Of a DNA stretch of 20,830 nucleotides, positions 7,919 through 15,760 are shown one piece after another. The notes beneath the pieces were generated by a model. The model did no database searches. It was not told where the DNA came from and saw nothing but the letters and a program-made list of their open reading frames with translations. The position numbers and the translations under genes are program-made. The stretch is from positions 1 through 20,830 of the IMG/VR virus record IMGVR_UViG_3300027396_000101; one strand, written 5' to 3'. How positions within the stretch are numbered: the stretch's first letter is position 1; each line of letters begins with the position of its first letter. The stretch is from a virus.

Positions 7919-9461
7919 AAATTTAACGGCGGCACAAAACGACTATGCATACTTTTTGCCAGCAACAAGCGGCTTCTATGCTACTTTTATCGGCAAACAG
8001 CGTTATGGCAATTATGTTGATCCAGCACGTATACCTGCTGTATGGAAAAATGGTGTTGAAAGTTTAAATTATCTAGATCCTGACAAAGGATTATTTTACT
8101 ACGATCATTGTTTGTATAGCGCAGGACATGCAAATCTAGACCTAAACAAACAAGACGACGGCGAGGATATGTTCCGTAATCGCAATCGTAATACTAGTTG
8201 GGTACTAGGTGATTCAGGCGGCTTCCAAATTGGTAAAGGTGTGTGGGAAGGGGACTGGAAAAATCCTAACTGTCCTAAAGCACAAAAGAAACGTGAACAA
8301 GTTCTCAAGTGGATGGATGCACTTATGGACTATGGTATGTGTCTCGATATCCCGGCATGGGTTGCTCGTAGTCCTGCTGGTCAAAAAGCTACAGGCATTA
8401 CAACATACGCAGAAGCAGTTCAAGGTACTTATATTAACAATGATTGGTTTGTAAACAATCGCAATGGTAATTGTAAATTCTTAAATGTTCTCCAAGGTGA
8501 AAATCATACTGATGCAGACGATTGGTATGATAGAATGAAAAAATATTGCGATCCTAAAGTCTATGGTGACCGTGCATTTAACGGTTGGGCTATGGGCGGA
8601 CAGAATATGTGCGATGTACACTTAGTCTTAAAACGACTAGTGGCACTGAGATTTGATGGACTATTAGAAAAAGGCCAGCAAGACTGGATGCATTTCTTAG
8701 GTACATCAAAATTAGAGTGGGCACTATTGCTCACAGACATTCAACGTGCTGTAAGGAAATATCATAATGAAAACTTTACCATCTCTTTTGATTGCGCCTC
8801 ACCGTTCCTCGCAACTGCAAACGGACAAATCTATGTCCAAACAGAAATCGAAGACAGGAAAAAATGGCTCTACAGAATGTTGCCGTCTATTGATGACAAA
8901 AAATATGCAACAGACACAAGGCTCTTCCAAGACGCAGTAATTCAGGATAACTTTTTCCAGTCATTTACAACTAGCCCTGTTATGGACGGTGTTCCTATTA
9001 AGGATATTTGTATATACAAACCTGGCGACCTAAATAAGATAGGCAAAGAAGGTAAAACATCGTGGGATAGTTTCAGTTATGCTATTATGATGGGTCATAA
9101 TGTATGGCAACATATCAATAGCGTACAAGAAGCTAATCGTCAATACGATGCAGGCTTATGTCCAAACATGTTAGTTGAAGAACGTTTCCAAAGAACCTAC
9201 TTCAAAGATGTAATTGAAGCTGTGTTTGCAACTTCTAACAGAGGCGATGCAGAAGCCATTATTGACGAATTTGACAGATTTTGGCAAGCAATACCTGGAA
9301 CTAGGGGTGCTGTTGGTAAGAAAACGGTTAATGCTAGTACCAAATACTTCGAATTGTTTGACGAAGTAGAAGAAGATAGTGTACAATCACATGACGACGG
9401 TGAATTCACCGACGAGGAAGAATCCAAATTAGACCAGCTAGAATTACAGGTAAAAGAATGA
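7911..9461 (+). CDS. dpdA: TGT/DpdA-like base-exchange transglycosylase (probable DNA 7-deazaguanine insertion enzyme)
   Basis: Related to tRNA-guanine transglycosylase (TGT) and to DpdA, which swaps guanine in DNA for a 7-deazaguanine base. From Met at 7911 it has 516 residues. Family signs: GDSGGFQIG (Asp101, the TGT substrate-binding/acid-base position), LNVLQG, GWAMGG (TGT GxAIGG), MHFLG, then ISFDCASPF with Asp294 at the TGT nucleophile position (FDC). A later MGHN (His396) matches the TGT zinc-binding His, but the CxCxxC zinc ligands of TGT are not visible in between. The C-terminus is acidic. FolE and QueE, which make the base precursor, are in the same window; this favours DpdA over a tRNA enzyme. 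The substrate is inferred. An alternative start at 7890 has no ribosome site. Confidence 0.75.
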   Translation: MNKNLTAAQNDYAYFLPATSGFYATFIGKQRYGNYVDPARIPAVWKNGVESLNYLDPDKGLFYYDHCLYSAGHANLDLNKQDDGEDMFRNRNRNTSWVLGDSGGFQIGKGVWEGDWKNPNCPKAQKKREQVLKWMDALMDYGMCLDIPAWVARSPAGQKATGITTYAEAVQGTYINNDWFVNNRNGNCKFLNVLQGENHTDADDWYDRMKKYCDPKVYGDRAFNGWAMGGQNMCDVHLVLKRLVALRFDGLLEKGQQDWMHFLGTSKLEWALLLTDIQRAVRKYHNENFTISFDCASPFLATANGQIYVQTEIEDRKKWLYRMLPSIDDKKYATDTRLFQDAVIQDNFFQSFTTSPVMDGVPIKDICIYKPGDLNKIGKEGKTSWDSFSYAIMMGHNVWQHINSVQEANRQYDAGLCPNMLVEERFQRTYFKDVIEAVFATSNRGDAEAIIDEFDRFWQAIPGTRGAVGKKTVNASTKYFELFDEVEEDSVQSHDDGEFTDEEESKLDQLELQVKE

Positions 9462-9712
9462 CACTACCAGACGAACGTTATCGTGCCGTTATACAGACTC
9501 GCAGATTTTTGTTAGACTTGTGCAATCCACAGCATACACCAAGAGTTCCTAAAATTATTAGAGAACATGCTCATTCTATGCTACGACACTACCCTAGTGA
9601 CTGGGATATGACTCGTGCCGCAGAAGGTGCGCCCGATGTGTTTCAAGAACGTATGGAAGCAGTTACAAGACTAATGGCTCAATATGAACAATCAAAAAAG
9701 GAAAAAATATGA
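9458..9712 (+). CDS. Small BPSL0761-like protein, unknown function
   Basis: 84 residues. The N-terminus (LPDERYRAVIQTRRFLLDL) and the later VPKIIREHAHSMLRHYPS closely resemble a small bacterial family labelled BPSL0761, as I remember it, whose members have R(A/T)xxxTRxFL and a LLRHYP segment. No biochemical role is known to me. It joins both neighbours by ATGA junctions, lying between the transglycosylase and an oxidoreductase. In bacteria such proteins are chromosomal, so this may be a gene taken from a host. Confidence 0.7.
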   Translation: MTLPDERYRAVIQTRRFLLDLCNPQHTPRVPKIIREHAHSMLRHYPSDWDMTRAAEGAPDVFQERMEAVTRLMAQYEQSKKEKI

Positions 9713-10587
9713 GAAGTTTAGTTGTTGGAATGGGTTTTGGCCAATTGTACAAATCCATTTTATTAAAACTCAACCACGAAGTTATAACGGTTGACGGGGA
9801 TATATCAAAAGGTGCCGACTTCCCAACTATTGAATCGGCTATTTTTTCTTATGGTAGATTTGATACTGTAAACATTTGTACTCCAAATTGTACTCACTTG
9901 GATATTGCAACTAAACTTGCCCCGTTTAGTAAAATTATTTTTGTTGAAAAACCTGGTGTTAAAGATAAAACATCGTGGCAGAGCCTGATTAACAATTTTC
10001 CAAATACTCGTTTTATCATGGTTAAAAATAACATGTGGCGAGATAACATATCTGAACTACAAACAAAAGCACAGTCTGCAAAATCGATTAAAATAAACTG
10101 GATTAACAAAGATCGAGTTCCAAATCCAGGTAGTTGGTTTACTAATAAAACATTAGCATATGGAGGAGTGAGCCGAGATTTAATGCCACACTTACTAAGC
10201 CTGTATGTTGCATTAAATCCTAATTGGCGAACAGATATGCTAAATGGCTATAGTTCCATGACTCGATGGAGTTTAGAAGATATTGCAAATACTAATTACG
10301 GAACTGTAAATGTTGACGGCGTTTATGATGTAGATGACAAGTGTCATTTTTCTTTTGCTAGTAAATGGAATCTTGAAGCAGATTGGCGTAGAATAACAGA
10401 AGAAAAAATAAACATTGAGTTTATAAATCAAGATAAATCAGTTGATATTATAGAGTTAGGACTATGTCCAGAATATGCATACGAATTAATGATTAAAGAT
10501 GCGATAGGAAACGTAGATAACGATAATTTCTGGAATGAACAATTAGAGATTGATTTGTGGATTCACGAAAGAATAGAAAATATATGA
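9709..10587 (+). CDS. Gfo/Idh/MocA-family oxidoreductase
   Basis: NAD(P)-dependent sugar-type oxidoreductase, 292 residues. The N-terminal Rossmann domain starts at residue 3 with LVVGMGFG, followed by VNICTPNCTH (54-63) and FVEKPG (78-83), the classic EKP motif. The C-terminal domain has GGVSRDLMPH (152-161), matching the family pattern GG...D...H (Asp157, His161), which bears the catalytic residues. Slightly shorter than the usual 330-380. It forms ATGA overlaps on both sides and is followed by a second dehydrogenase, so the two may act in sequence on one sugar or polyol. The exact substrate cannot be told. Confidence 0.82.
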   Translation: MRSLVVGMGFGQLYKSILLKLNHEVITVDGDISKGADFPTIESAIFSYGRFDTVNICTPNCTHLDIATKLAPFSKIIFVEKPGVKDKTSWQSLINNFPNTRFIMVKNNMWRDNISELQTKAQSAKSIKINWINKDRVPNPGSWFTNKTLAYGGVSRDLMPHLLSLYVALNPNWRTDMLNGYSSMTRWSLEDIANTNYGTVNVDGVYDVDDKCHFSFASKWNLEADWRRITEEKINIEFINQDKSVDIIELGLCPEYAYELMIKDAIGNVDNDNFWNEQLEIDLWIHERIENI

Positions 10588-11465
10588 TAGTTCGTTGCTT
10601 ACAAACATTGGGTCAAGGTCGTTTTGAAGAAGTAACATATGAACTTCCTTCATTAGGACCAACAGATATCTGCGTCCGTGCTATTATGACTGGTGTATGT
10701 CGTAGCGATATTGATATGATGCAAGGTAACTTTGGACCATTGCCTCTTAGTATGCAAGGACACGAAGGATTAGGACAAGTTGTAGACGTCGGGTCTGAAG
10801 TCACCAATGTAGAAAAGGGCAATTTTGTAGCCACTAGAGGCGAGCCAGCATACGCAGACTATTATAATGTTCGTAAAGATGAGTATGTACAAATACCAGA
10901 AGCACATCCTCGCTATATTATCGAACCTGTTGCTTGCGGAATCAACGCAGTAGATGTTGCAAATTGTTCTAAGCAAGACAAGATACTTATAATTGGAAGT
11001 GGATTTTTAGCGTGGGTAGCTTATCATACTTTAACTAAATTTAAACATTGCGAAAATGTAGATGTAGTAGGTTCTAGTAATATCGACTTATGGGGAGATA
11101 TACTATTAGTTAGTACTAGTGAAAGTTACGATGTAGTTATTGACTTGTCTGGAAAATATGAACTAGGCATTGATATAAACCTAAATAATAATGCGTCGAT
11201 TGTTGATGCTGTTGGCAAAGCCGTAAGTAAAGAAGAAGCCCAGCAACAACTTTGGAAGGCTTGCACTACAATCAAACCAAGTCCACGCAATTCAAATTTT
11301 CATCAATGTATGAAAGATGCAGTTTGGATGATAGAAAACGGTAAACTAGAGGTTGATAATTTTTGGACAAAAGGTTATAATAGAAACACAGAGTGGCAAC
11401 AGGCATTTGCGGATGGTGTGGATCGTCCAAATGGCTACAGTAGAGGTTATATCAAATGGGATTAA
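10584..11465 (+). CDS. Zinc-dependent alcohol dehydrogenase-like protein (MDR superfamily)
   Basis: Medium-chain dehydrogenase/reductase, 293 residues. Catalytic zinc ligands are visible: Cys39 in GVCRSD and His60-Glu61 in MQGHEGLG, with Glu114 in IIEPVACG as a likely further ligand. The Cys-rich structural zinc lobe of typical alcohol dehydrogenases is missing. The nucleotide fold begins at KILIIGSGFLA (133-143). The middle domain looks shortened compared with the usual ~340-350 residues. The start at 10584 makes an ATGA overlap with the Gfo/Idh/MocA gene; the ATG at 10557 lies inside that gene. Substrate unknown, probably a sugar or polyol given its partner. Confidence 0.85.
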   Translation: MIVRCLQTLGQGRFEEVTYELPSLGPTDICVRAIMTGVCRSDIDMMQGNFGPLPLSMQGHEGLGQVVDVGSEVTNVEKGNFVATRGEPAYADYYNVRKDEYVQIPEAHPRYIIEPVACGINAVDVANCSKQDKILIIGSGFLAWVAYHTLTKFKHCENVDVVGSSNIDLWGDILLVSTSESYDVVIDLSGKYELGIDINLNNNASIVDAVGKAVSKEEAQQQLWKACTTIKPSPRNSNFHQCMKDAVWMIENGKLEVDNFWTKGYNRNTEWQQAFADGVDRPNGYSRGYIKWD

Positions 11466-11998
11466 ACACTGAAGAACGACAAGGTGTTACATACTTTACA
11501 GGTTACGAAGTAGAGCATACTGTTGCTTATGGAATGTACACACTATTTGTAGTTGGTACACCTCCTCTAGAAGAAATACTACGTATTGCTGGAGACACAC
11601 AGGCATATCTAGATGAAAGCAAACGTATTAAACAAATTTACTTTGGCACCAGTCAAAGTTTTAATCCTAAATCCATCTCACACGAAGAATATAAACGCTG
11701 GGACGAAGTCATTGTAGGTTGTCTAAAGGAAGGTTACTGGGTAGCATTAGACTTTGGTGTAGAACACATCGAAGGTGTACTGGAATCTTGTTATAATGAA
11801 TATCCTAAATTTATTCCTATGATTAGTGTAAAGTTGCCCTACATTAATCAACTAAACTATAATGCAACACTTAAACTAGATGACCGTACATGGGGTGCTA
11901 CAAATCCCGGTGTATGGACACATCACTTACACAGCCTAATGAGTAAAGATAAATTTACATATTGGGATCAATATACGCAAGACAAAGAAATCAAATGA
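11456..11998 (+). CDS. Conserved phage protein, unknown function (possible paralogue of next gene)
   Basis: 180 residues, soluble. It contains alternating strand and helix segments: YTLFVVG, IKQIYFG, KRWDEVIVGCLKEGYWVALDF, then CYNEYPKFIPMISVKLPYI and a C-terminal NPGVWTHHLHSLM. No catalytic motif that I know. The central block shares a pattern with the following gene: KRW, a helix, a Gly, hydrophobic-LD-aromatic, then YP and a strand with IxV. The start overlaps the preceding dehydrogenase by 10 bases and the end overlaps the next gene by ATGA. Confidence 0.75.
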   Translation: MGLNTEERQGVTYFTGYEVEHTVAYGMYTLFVVGTPPLEEILRIAGDTQAYLDESKRIKQIYFGTSQSFNPKSISHEEYKRWDEVIVGCLKEGYWVALDFGVEHIEGVLESCYNEYPKFIPMISVKLPYINQLNYNATLKLDDRTWGATNPGVWTHHLHSLMSKDKFTYWDQYTQDKEIK

Positions 11999-12390
11999 AA
12001 ATTAAACAAGACATTCGACCTAACAAAATGATCTGGGTAACTTTCCGCAAGGAAGGTATTCATAAATATCCTGCGGCGCTAACAGATCCTGCGTTAGCAA
12101 CAGGAGACGAATATGACGTATCATTTTTGGGTTATCCTCATCGCCACATCTTTCATTTCAGGGTGTGGATCAGTGTGCAACACAATGACAGGGACATCGA
12201 ATTCATCCAATTCAAACGATGGCTCGAGTCGCTGTATAATGGTCAAGGTGCCGTTTTAAGCCTTGATTATAAGAGTTGTGAAATGATGTCTGACGATTTG
12301 TACGACATCATTGAGCAAAAGTATCCAGGCCGCGAGGTTTGGATTGAGGTCTCCGAAGACGGAGAAAATGGTTCATTCATAAAATACTAA
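11995..12390 (+). CDS. Conserved phage protein, unknown function
   Basis: 131 residues, acidic. N-terminal strand-rich part (IRPNKMIWVTFRKEGIHKYP; VSFLGYPHRHIFHFRVWISV) and a C-terminal alpha/beta part (FKRWLESLYNGQGAVLSLDY, then QKYPGREVWIEVSEDG). The C-terminal part appears related to the previous gene's central block. ATGA overlap at 11995 fixes the start; the ATG at 11962 lies inside the previous gene. I do not know a function. Confidence 0.75.
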   Translation: MKIKQDIRPNKMIWVTFRKEGIHKYPAALTDPALATGDEYDVSFLGYPHRHIFHFRVWISVQHNDRDIEFIQFKRWLESLYNGQGAVLSLDYKSCEMMSDDLYDIIEQKYPGREVWIEVSEDGENGSFIKY

Positions 12391-12402
12391 TAAGAGGCTA
12401 TA

Positions 12403-12675
12403 ATGGCTAAGAACTACAACGATTACAGTTACTTTGAAAATCGTCCCGATGTTGTCAAAATTTTTGATGACTTAGATAAACTTCTCGACTTCTGTCGATT
12501 TGAAATGCTTCCATATAACGAAGCAGATTTATATAATCGCCAATCTAGAGTATGGCAACAATACGAGCGTAGCACACGACCACGTAAGCCATGGAACGGT
12601 GAGAAAAAACAATGGAATGGCGAACGCAAGCCGTATCAAGGAAAACGTCACAATGGCGAACGTTTTTCTAATTGA
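12403..12675 (+). CDS. Small basic protein with Arg/Lys/Gly-rich tail
   Basis: 90 residues. The N-terminal half (DYSYFENRPDVVKIFDDLDK, then CRFEMLPYNEADLYNR) resembles small conserved proteins I recall from T4-like cyanophages. The C-terminal ~35 residues are basic and repetitive, with WNGEKK, WNGERK and HNGER units, which suggests nucleic-acid binding. AAGAGG lies upstream of the start. The end overlaps the glycosyltransferase gene by 23 bases, and the basic tail is encoded in that overlapping stretch. Confidence 0.75.
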   Translation: MAKNYNDYSYFENRPDVVKIFDDLDKLLDFCRFEMLPYNEADLYNRQSRVWQQYERSTRPRKPWNGEKKQWNGERKPYQGKRHNGERFSN

Positions 12676-13747
12676 TTTAGAAGCTGTAGAAACAAGGTAC
12701 ACGGGTCAATGGAAGACCCATGTACCACATCTTTTACGAAAGGCAGGTCATAATGTTCAAATTATCTCTGGTCCTACGGACATTCCTAGTGCCACTACTC
12801 CTGGCGCCTTTCTTAATTTTGGCGGCACTAATATCTATAAGTCTAGCCAAGTTGAGCAAATGGGGCGTTTATTTTGTAACGGAACCGTTTGTTCCGGTGA
12901 TCACTTTATCTTTACTGATGCTTGGCATCCTGGTATCATAAACTTAAAATACATGAGTGAGTTACTGAATATCCCAGTAACCACACATGGTTTATGGCAT
13001 GCTGGATCATACGACCCGCAAGACTTCTTGGGTCGTCTCGTTGGTAATAAGCCTTGGGTTAGACATGCAGAGAAAAGTTTCTTTGCAGCGTTTGATCATA
13101 ACTATTTTGCTACTAACTTTCATATCGACATGTTCCATCATAATTTACTCAATGACGGAATGGTTGAAAATCCTTGGGAAGAGGAAGATAAAGCAGATAT
13201 GTTAGAATCTAGCAAATATGTACGCACAGGCTGGCCAATGGAGTATATGGAAGATACATTAAAAATGTATAAGAATATGCCTAAGCGTAACCTTATTCTT
13301 TTCCCGCATCGCATCGCACCCGAGAAGCAAGTTGAGATTTTTCGAGACTTAGCTACACACTTACCGCAGTATGAATTTGTAGTGTGTCAGGATCAACAGC
13401 TAACAAAAAATGAATATCATAACTTGTTAGGCGAAGCAAAGATAGTGTTTAGCGCAAACTTACAAGAAACTTTAGGCATTAGTTGCTATGAAGGTGCGGT
13501 GGTTGACGCTATTCCTATGGTTCCGGACAGACTTAGTTACACAGAAATGTATTACGACACATTTAAGTATCCAAGTACTTGGACAGAAGATTTTAAATCT
13601 TACGAAGCATCTAGACCATTTTTATGCAGTAAGATTATACAGTTTATGGAAAACTATACAAAGTTTGTTCCAACTGTACACAAACAAGCGAGAGATTTAC
13701 ATGAACAATTCTTCAGCGCAGACAACTTACTCAAGCTCATCGGTTGA
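12653..13747 (+). CDS. GT-B glycosyltransferase
   Basis: 364 residues. The C-terminal half carries LFPHRIAPEKQVEIF (around His219) and the segment QETLGISCYEGAVVDAIPMV. In it Glu272 and Glu280 form the E-x7-E motif of retaining GT-B enzymes such as family 4. The N-terminal half opens with a strand and then GQWKTHVPHLLRKAGHNV, as in the acceptor domain. I place the start at 12653, with AAGGA about 10 bases upstream; longer upstream reading frames run through the preceding gene. Donor and acceptor are unknown: phage glycosyltransferases can modify DNA bases, virion proteins or host surface sugars. Nearby sugar dehydrogenases suggest a shared nucleotide-sugar supply. Confidence 0.8.
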   Translation: MANVFLIDLEAVETRYTGQWKTHVPHLLRKAGHNVQIISGPTDIPSATTPGAFLNFGGTNIYKSSQVEQMGRLFCNGTVCSGDHFIFTDAWHPGIINLKYMSELLNIPVTTHGLWHAGSYDPQDFLGRLVGNKPWVRHAEKSFFAAFDHNYFATNFHIDMFHHNLLNDGMVENPWEEEDKADMLESSKYVRTGWPMEYMEDTLKMYKNMPKRNLILFPHRIAPEKQVEIFRDLATHLPQYEFVVCQDQQLTKNEYHNLLGEAKIVFSANLQETLGISCYEGAVVDAIPMVPDRLSYTEMYYDTFKYPSTWTEDFKSYEASRPFLCSKIIQFMENYTKFVPTVHKQARDLHEQFFSADNLLKLIG

Positions 13748-14111
13748 TGTTTTAGATTTTTCATCATTGGATACTATTACTATTACACAACCGACAATTA
13801 TAGGCGGGGCAGGCGGCTTCGGTGGTGGCACTGGGTCATATAGCACGGTTACACTTGGTGGTAGCGGTGCTTCAGGAACATATACAATATCAAACGGTGG
13901 TGCTGGATCGATATCGATTGGTCCTATCACAAGCATAGATGTTAGTTTGTTCCCTACTGAATGGGAAAATAGTTTTCCCGACTGGAATAGAATTCAAAAA
14001 ATGTGCGAAGAATATCCCGGCCTCAAAATTGCTTTTGAAAAATTTAAAACAACTTATTTGTTAGTAAAGGATGACTATGATGCTCCACCGAATAAAAAAA
14101 TTCGTCCTTAA
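13701..14111 (+). CDS. Gly/Ser/Thr-rich small protein with conserved C-terminal segment
   Basis: 136 residues. The N-terminal two thirds are Ser/Thr/Gly-rich and probably beta-structured (SYSTVTLGGSGASGTYTIS), like virion surface or fibre repeats. The C-terminal third is helical: FPDWNRIQKMCEEYPGLKIA then FEKFKTTYLLVKDDYD. It overlaps the glycosyltransferase gene by 47 bases. I recall similar small proteins in marine T4-like phages without known function. A virion role is inference from composition only. The gene 14519-14839 has a comparable two-part design. Confidence 0.7.
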   Translation: MNNSSAQTTYSSSSVDVLDFSSLDTITITQPTIIGGAGGFGGGTGSYSTVTLGGSGASGTYTISNGGAGSISIGPITSIDVSLFPTEWENSFPDWNRIQKMCEEYPGLKIAFEKFKTTYLLVKDDYDAPPNKKIRP

Positions 14112-14562
14112 TTGGTTAGAGGCGCATGATCGAAAAAGAATTATTATGGATCGTCAGTGCAACGAGCCATTACTTACACGATACTACCTTTTTCTAAAAG
14201 ATCGTAAAACATTCCCGTTTAACGTATTCTTACATAAATTTCACAAAGGTGATCCTGGTGATGTACACGATCATCCTTGGCCATATGCAACACTTATACT
14301 TGCAGGCGGATACTACGAATGGGTTCCAGAATTTAATACTAAAGGCGAAATGATTGGTGAAATTCGTCATTGGAGAGGTCCTGGCCATTTTCGTGTTTGT
14401 AGTTCTAGCAGTTATCATCGAATTGAACTTCAAGAAGGGATAACTCCGTGGACTTTGTTTATGCCAGGTCCGCAAAAACGAGAATGGGGTTTTCTCGTAA
14501 AAAATAAATGGATCCATAATGAGTTATACTTACATAACAAACAACACAGCAGCAACATCTAA
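14077..14562 (+). CDS. Cupin-fold protein, possible metal-dependent enzyme
   Basis: About 161 residues. Cupin-like double-stranded beta-helix features: VHDHPWPYATLILAGGYYEW (metal-ligand His pair, then the Gly turn), RGPGHFRVCSSSSYHRIEL with a second His, and PWTLFMPGPQKREWGF. The His-x-His pair and the later His would form a metal site, so it could be an isomerase or dioxygenase, or a sugar-binding protein without activity. AAGG at 14067-14070 fits a start at 14077 or 14080 better than the ATG at 14071, which abuts it. It lies between two structural-type small genes and after the glycosyltransferase. Confidence 0.75.
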   Translation: MMLHRIKKFVLNWLEAHDRKRIIMDRQCNEPLLTRYYLFLKDRKTFPFNVFLHKFHKGDPGDVHDHPWPYATLILAGGYYEWVPEFNTKGEMIGEIRHWRGPGHFRVCSSSSYHRIELQEGITPWTLFMPGPQKREWGFLVKNKWIHNELYLHNKQHSSNI

Positions 14563-14839
14563 CATAACATTTGCTAACGGAACAACATCAAGCACATGGG
14601 TTAATCCTGTTTTAACTGTCCAAAATGCTCCAGCAGGATTAGAAGTTAAAGGCAACGTGATTATAAATGGTCAAGATTTGGAAGAACGATTAAAGACAAT
14701 TGAAAAGGTATTGACTATTCCTGAACGAGATGTTAAACTAGAAGCTAAACATCCAAAACTCAAAAAGATGTATGACGACTATATTAAGGAATTATCCAAA
14801 TATAGAATGTGGGAATCAATCAAAGGAGAAGAAGAATGA
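14519..14839 (+). CDS. Small two-part phage protein with conserved helical C-terminus
   Basis: 106 residues. A variable Asn/Thr/Ser-rich N-terminus (TNNTAATSNITFANGTTSST) is followed by GLEVKGNVIINGQDLEERL, TIEKVLTIPERDVKLEAKHP and a helical end with KKMYDDYIKELSKYRMWE. I recall this C-terminal pattern from several uncultured marine myoviruses. The N-terminus suggests a small beta-structured or trimeric domain, perhaps virion-associated. Overlaps the cupin gene by 44 bases and the next gene by ATGA. Confidence 0.7.
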   Translation: MSYTYITNNTAATSNITFANGTTSSTWVNPVLTVQNAPAGLEVKGNVIINGQDLEERLKTIEKVLTIPERDVKLEAKHPKLKKMYDDYIKELSKYRMWESIKGEEE

Positions 14840-15072
14840 GAGAATTACACCCAGACGTTGCTCACACAGCAAAAGAAATGGTTATTAAAGAAAGTGAAGG
14901 TTTTAGACTTCGCTTAGAAAAATGGGAAGCTATTAGTCCTAAAGGATTATTCAATATTGATTTAATCCAAGAAAGTCTAGGTAAAGATGGTGAAGTATGG
15001 CAATCTAGCACATATAATTTTCACATGACTAAAGAAGAATTGCAGTCATTGGCGTACGGGCTAACTGCATGA
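14836..15072 (+). CDS. Small conserved protein, unknown function
   Basis: 78 residues, soluble, mixed alpha/beta (GFRLRLEKWEAISPKGLFNI; EVWQSSTYNFHMTKEELQ). AAGGAG at 14822-14827 is 8 bases before the start, and ATGA overlaps join it to both neighbours. No known motif. Confidence 0.7.
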   Translation: MRELHPDVAHTAKEMVIKESEGFRLRLEKWEAISPKGLFNIDLIQESLGKDGEVWQSSTYNFHMTKEELQSLAYGLTA

Positions 15073-15560
15073 AGAAAGTTTACTATAGCTGGAAGCAAGT
15101 CGAAGGAGCAGTATTAGATATTGCTCGCCAAATGTCTGCACATAATTGGAAGCCAGACTATATTGTTGGTATAACCCGCGGTGGGCTTGTTCCTGCTAAC
15201 TTGTTGAGTCAATACACCGGTATTAAGATGCATACTCTTAATGTCAGTTTACGTGACGGCGAAGGCGGCGAAAGTAACTTGTGGATGGCAGAAGATGCTT
15301 TTAAAGGCAAACAAATTTTAATTGTAGACGATATCAACGACCAAGGATCTACAATTAATTGGATTAAACAAGATTGGCCTAGTGGCTGTTTTCCCGATGA
15401 TCCTAAATGGAAACAGATTTGGGGCGATAGTGTTCGCTTTGCTGTTCTAACACATAACTATGGTAGTAAATTTAAAGACCCAGACTATCATGTCTGGACT
15501 GTCGATAAACGAGAAGAAGACTGTTGGTTAGTTTATCCTTGGGAGGAATTTTGGTTATGA
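15069..15560 (+). CDS. Phosphoribosyltransferase (xanthine/hypoxanthine type)
   Basis: 163 residues. The PRPP-binding loop is clear: QILIVDDINDQGSTI at residues 82-96, with the hydrophobic-x-VDD-x(3)-x-G-S/T-T pattern of type I phosphoribosyltransferases. The N-terminal YIVGITRGGLVPANLL (31-46) is the matching substrate-loop region of Xpt/Gpt-like enzymes, including RGG. These enzymes join a purine base to PRPP to give the nucleotide. The base is not determinable; nearness to FolE and QueE raises the idea of a deazapurine-handling role, but ordinary purine salvage is equally possible. Confidence 0.85.
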   Translation: MKKVYYSWKQVEGAVLDIARQMSAHNWKPDYIVGITRGGLVPANLLSQYTGIKMHTLNVSLRDGEGGESNLWMAEDAFKGKQILIVDDINDQGSTINWIKQDWPSGCFPDDPKWKQIWGDSVRFAVLTHNYGSKFKDPDYHVWTVDKREEDCWLVYPWEEFWL

Positions 15561-15760
15561 TTAAAAGTATTTTAAAACTTATTTTAGGACTTAGTCTATT
15601 AGTAGCAGTTATTGTACTTGGTCCGCTTCTTGGTATTTGGTCTCTTAATACACTATTTCCAGTATTAGCAATACCTTATACATGGGAAACTTGGGCGGCA
15701 TTCTTATTATTATTTGGAAGCGCAACTGGTTTGCGTTTTGGTAGTAGGAAGAAAGAATGA
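15557..15760 (+). CDS. Small two-helix membrane protein
   Basis: 67 residues with two membrane helices (~5-27 and ~40-58) and a basic C-terminus (RFGSRKKE). The segment IWSLNTLFPVLAIPYTWETW is of a kind I recall in many marine T4-like phages. GGAGG at 15542-15546 and an ATGA junction fix the start. Function unknown; size and topology would allow a role in the host membrane, for example during lysis, but no specific sign supports that. Confidence 0.8.
   Translation: MIKSILKLILGLSLLVAVIVLGPLLGIWSLNTLFPVLAIPYTWETWAAFLLLFGSATGLRFGSRKKE

Noticed and set aside
12500-12652. N-terminal extension of the glycosyltransferase by 51 residues
   Set aside because: This stretch is the out-of-frame shadow of the small basic protein; the Met at 12653 has a ribosome site and begins directly with a typical first strand.
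13488-13700. N-terminal extension of the Gly/Ser-rich protein
   Set aside because: It is entirely within the glycosyltransferase coding sequence in another frame; composition changes at the Met at 13701.
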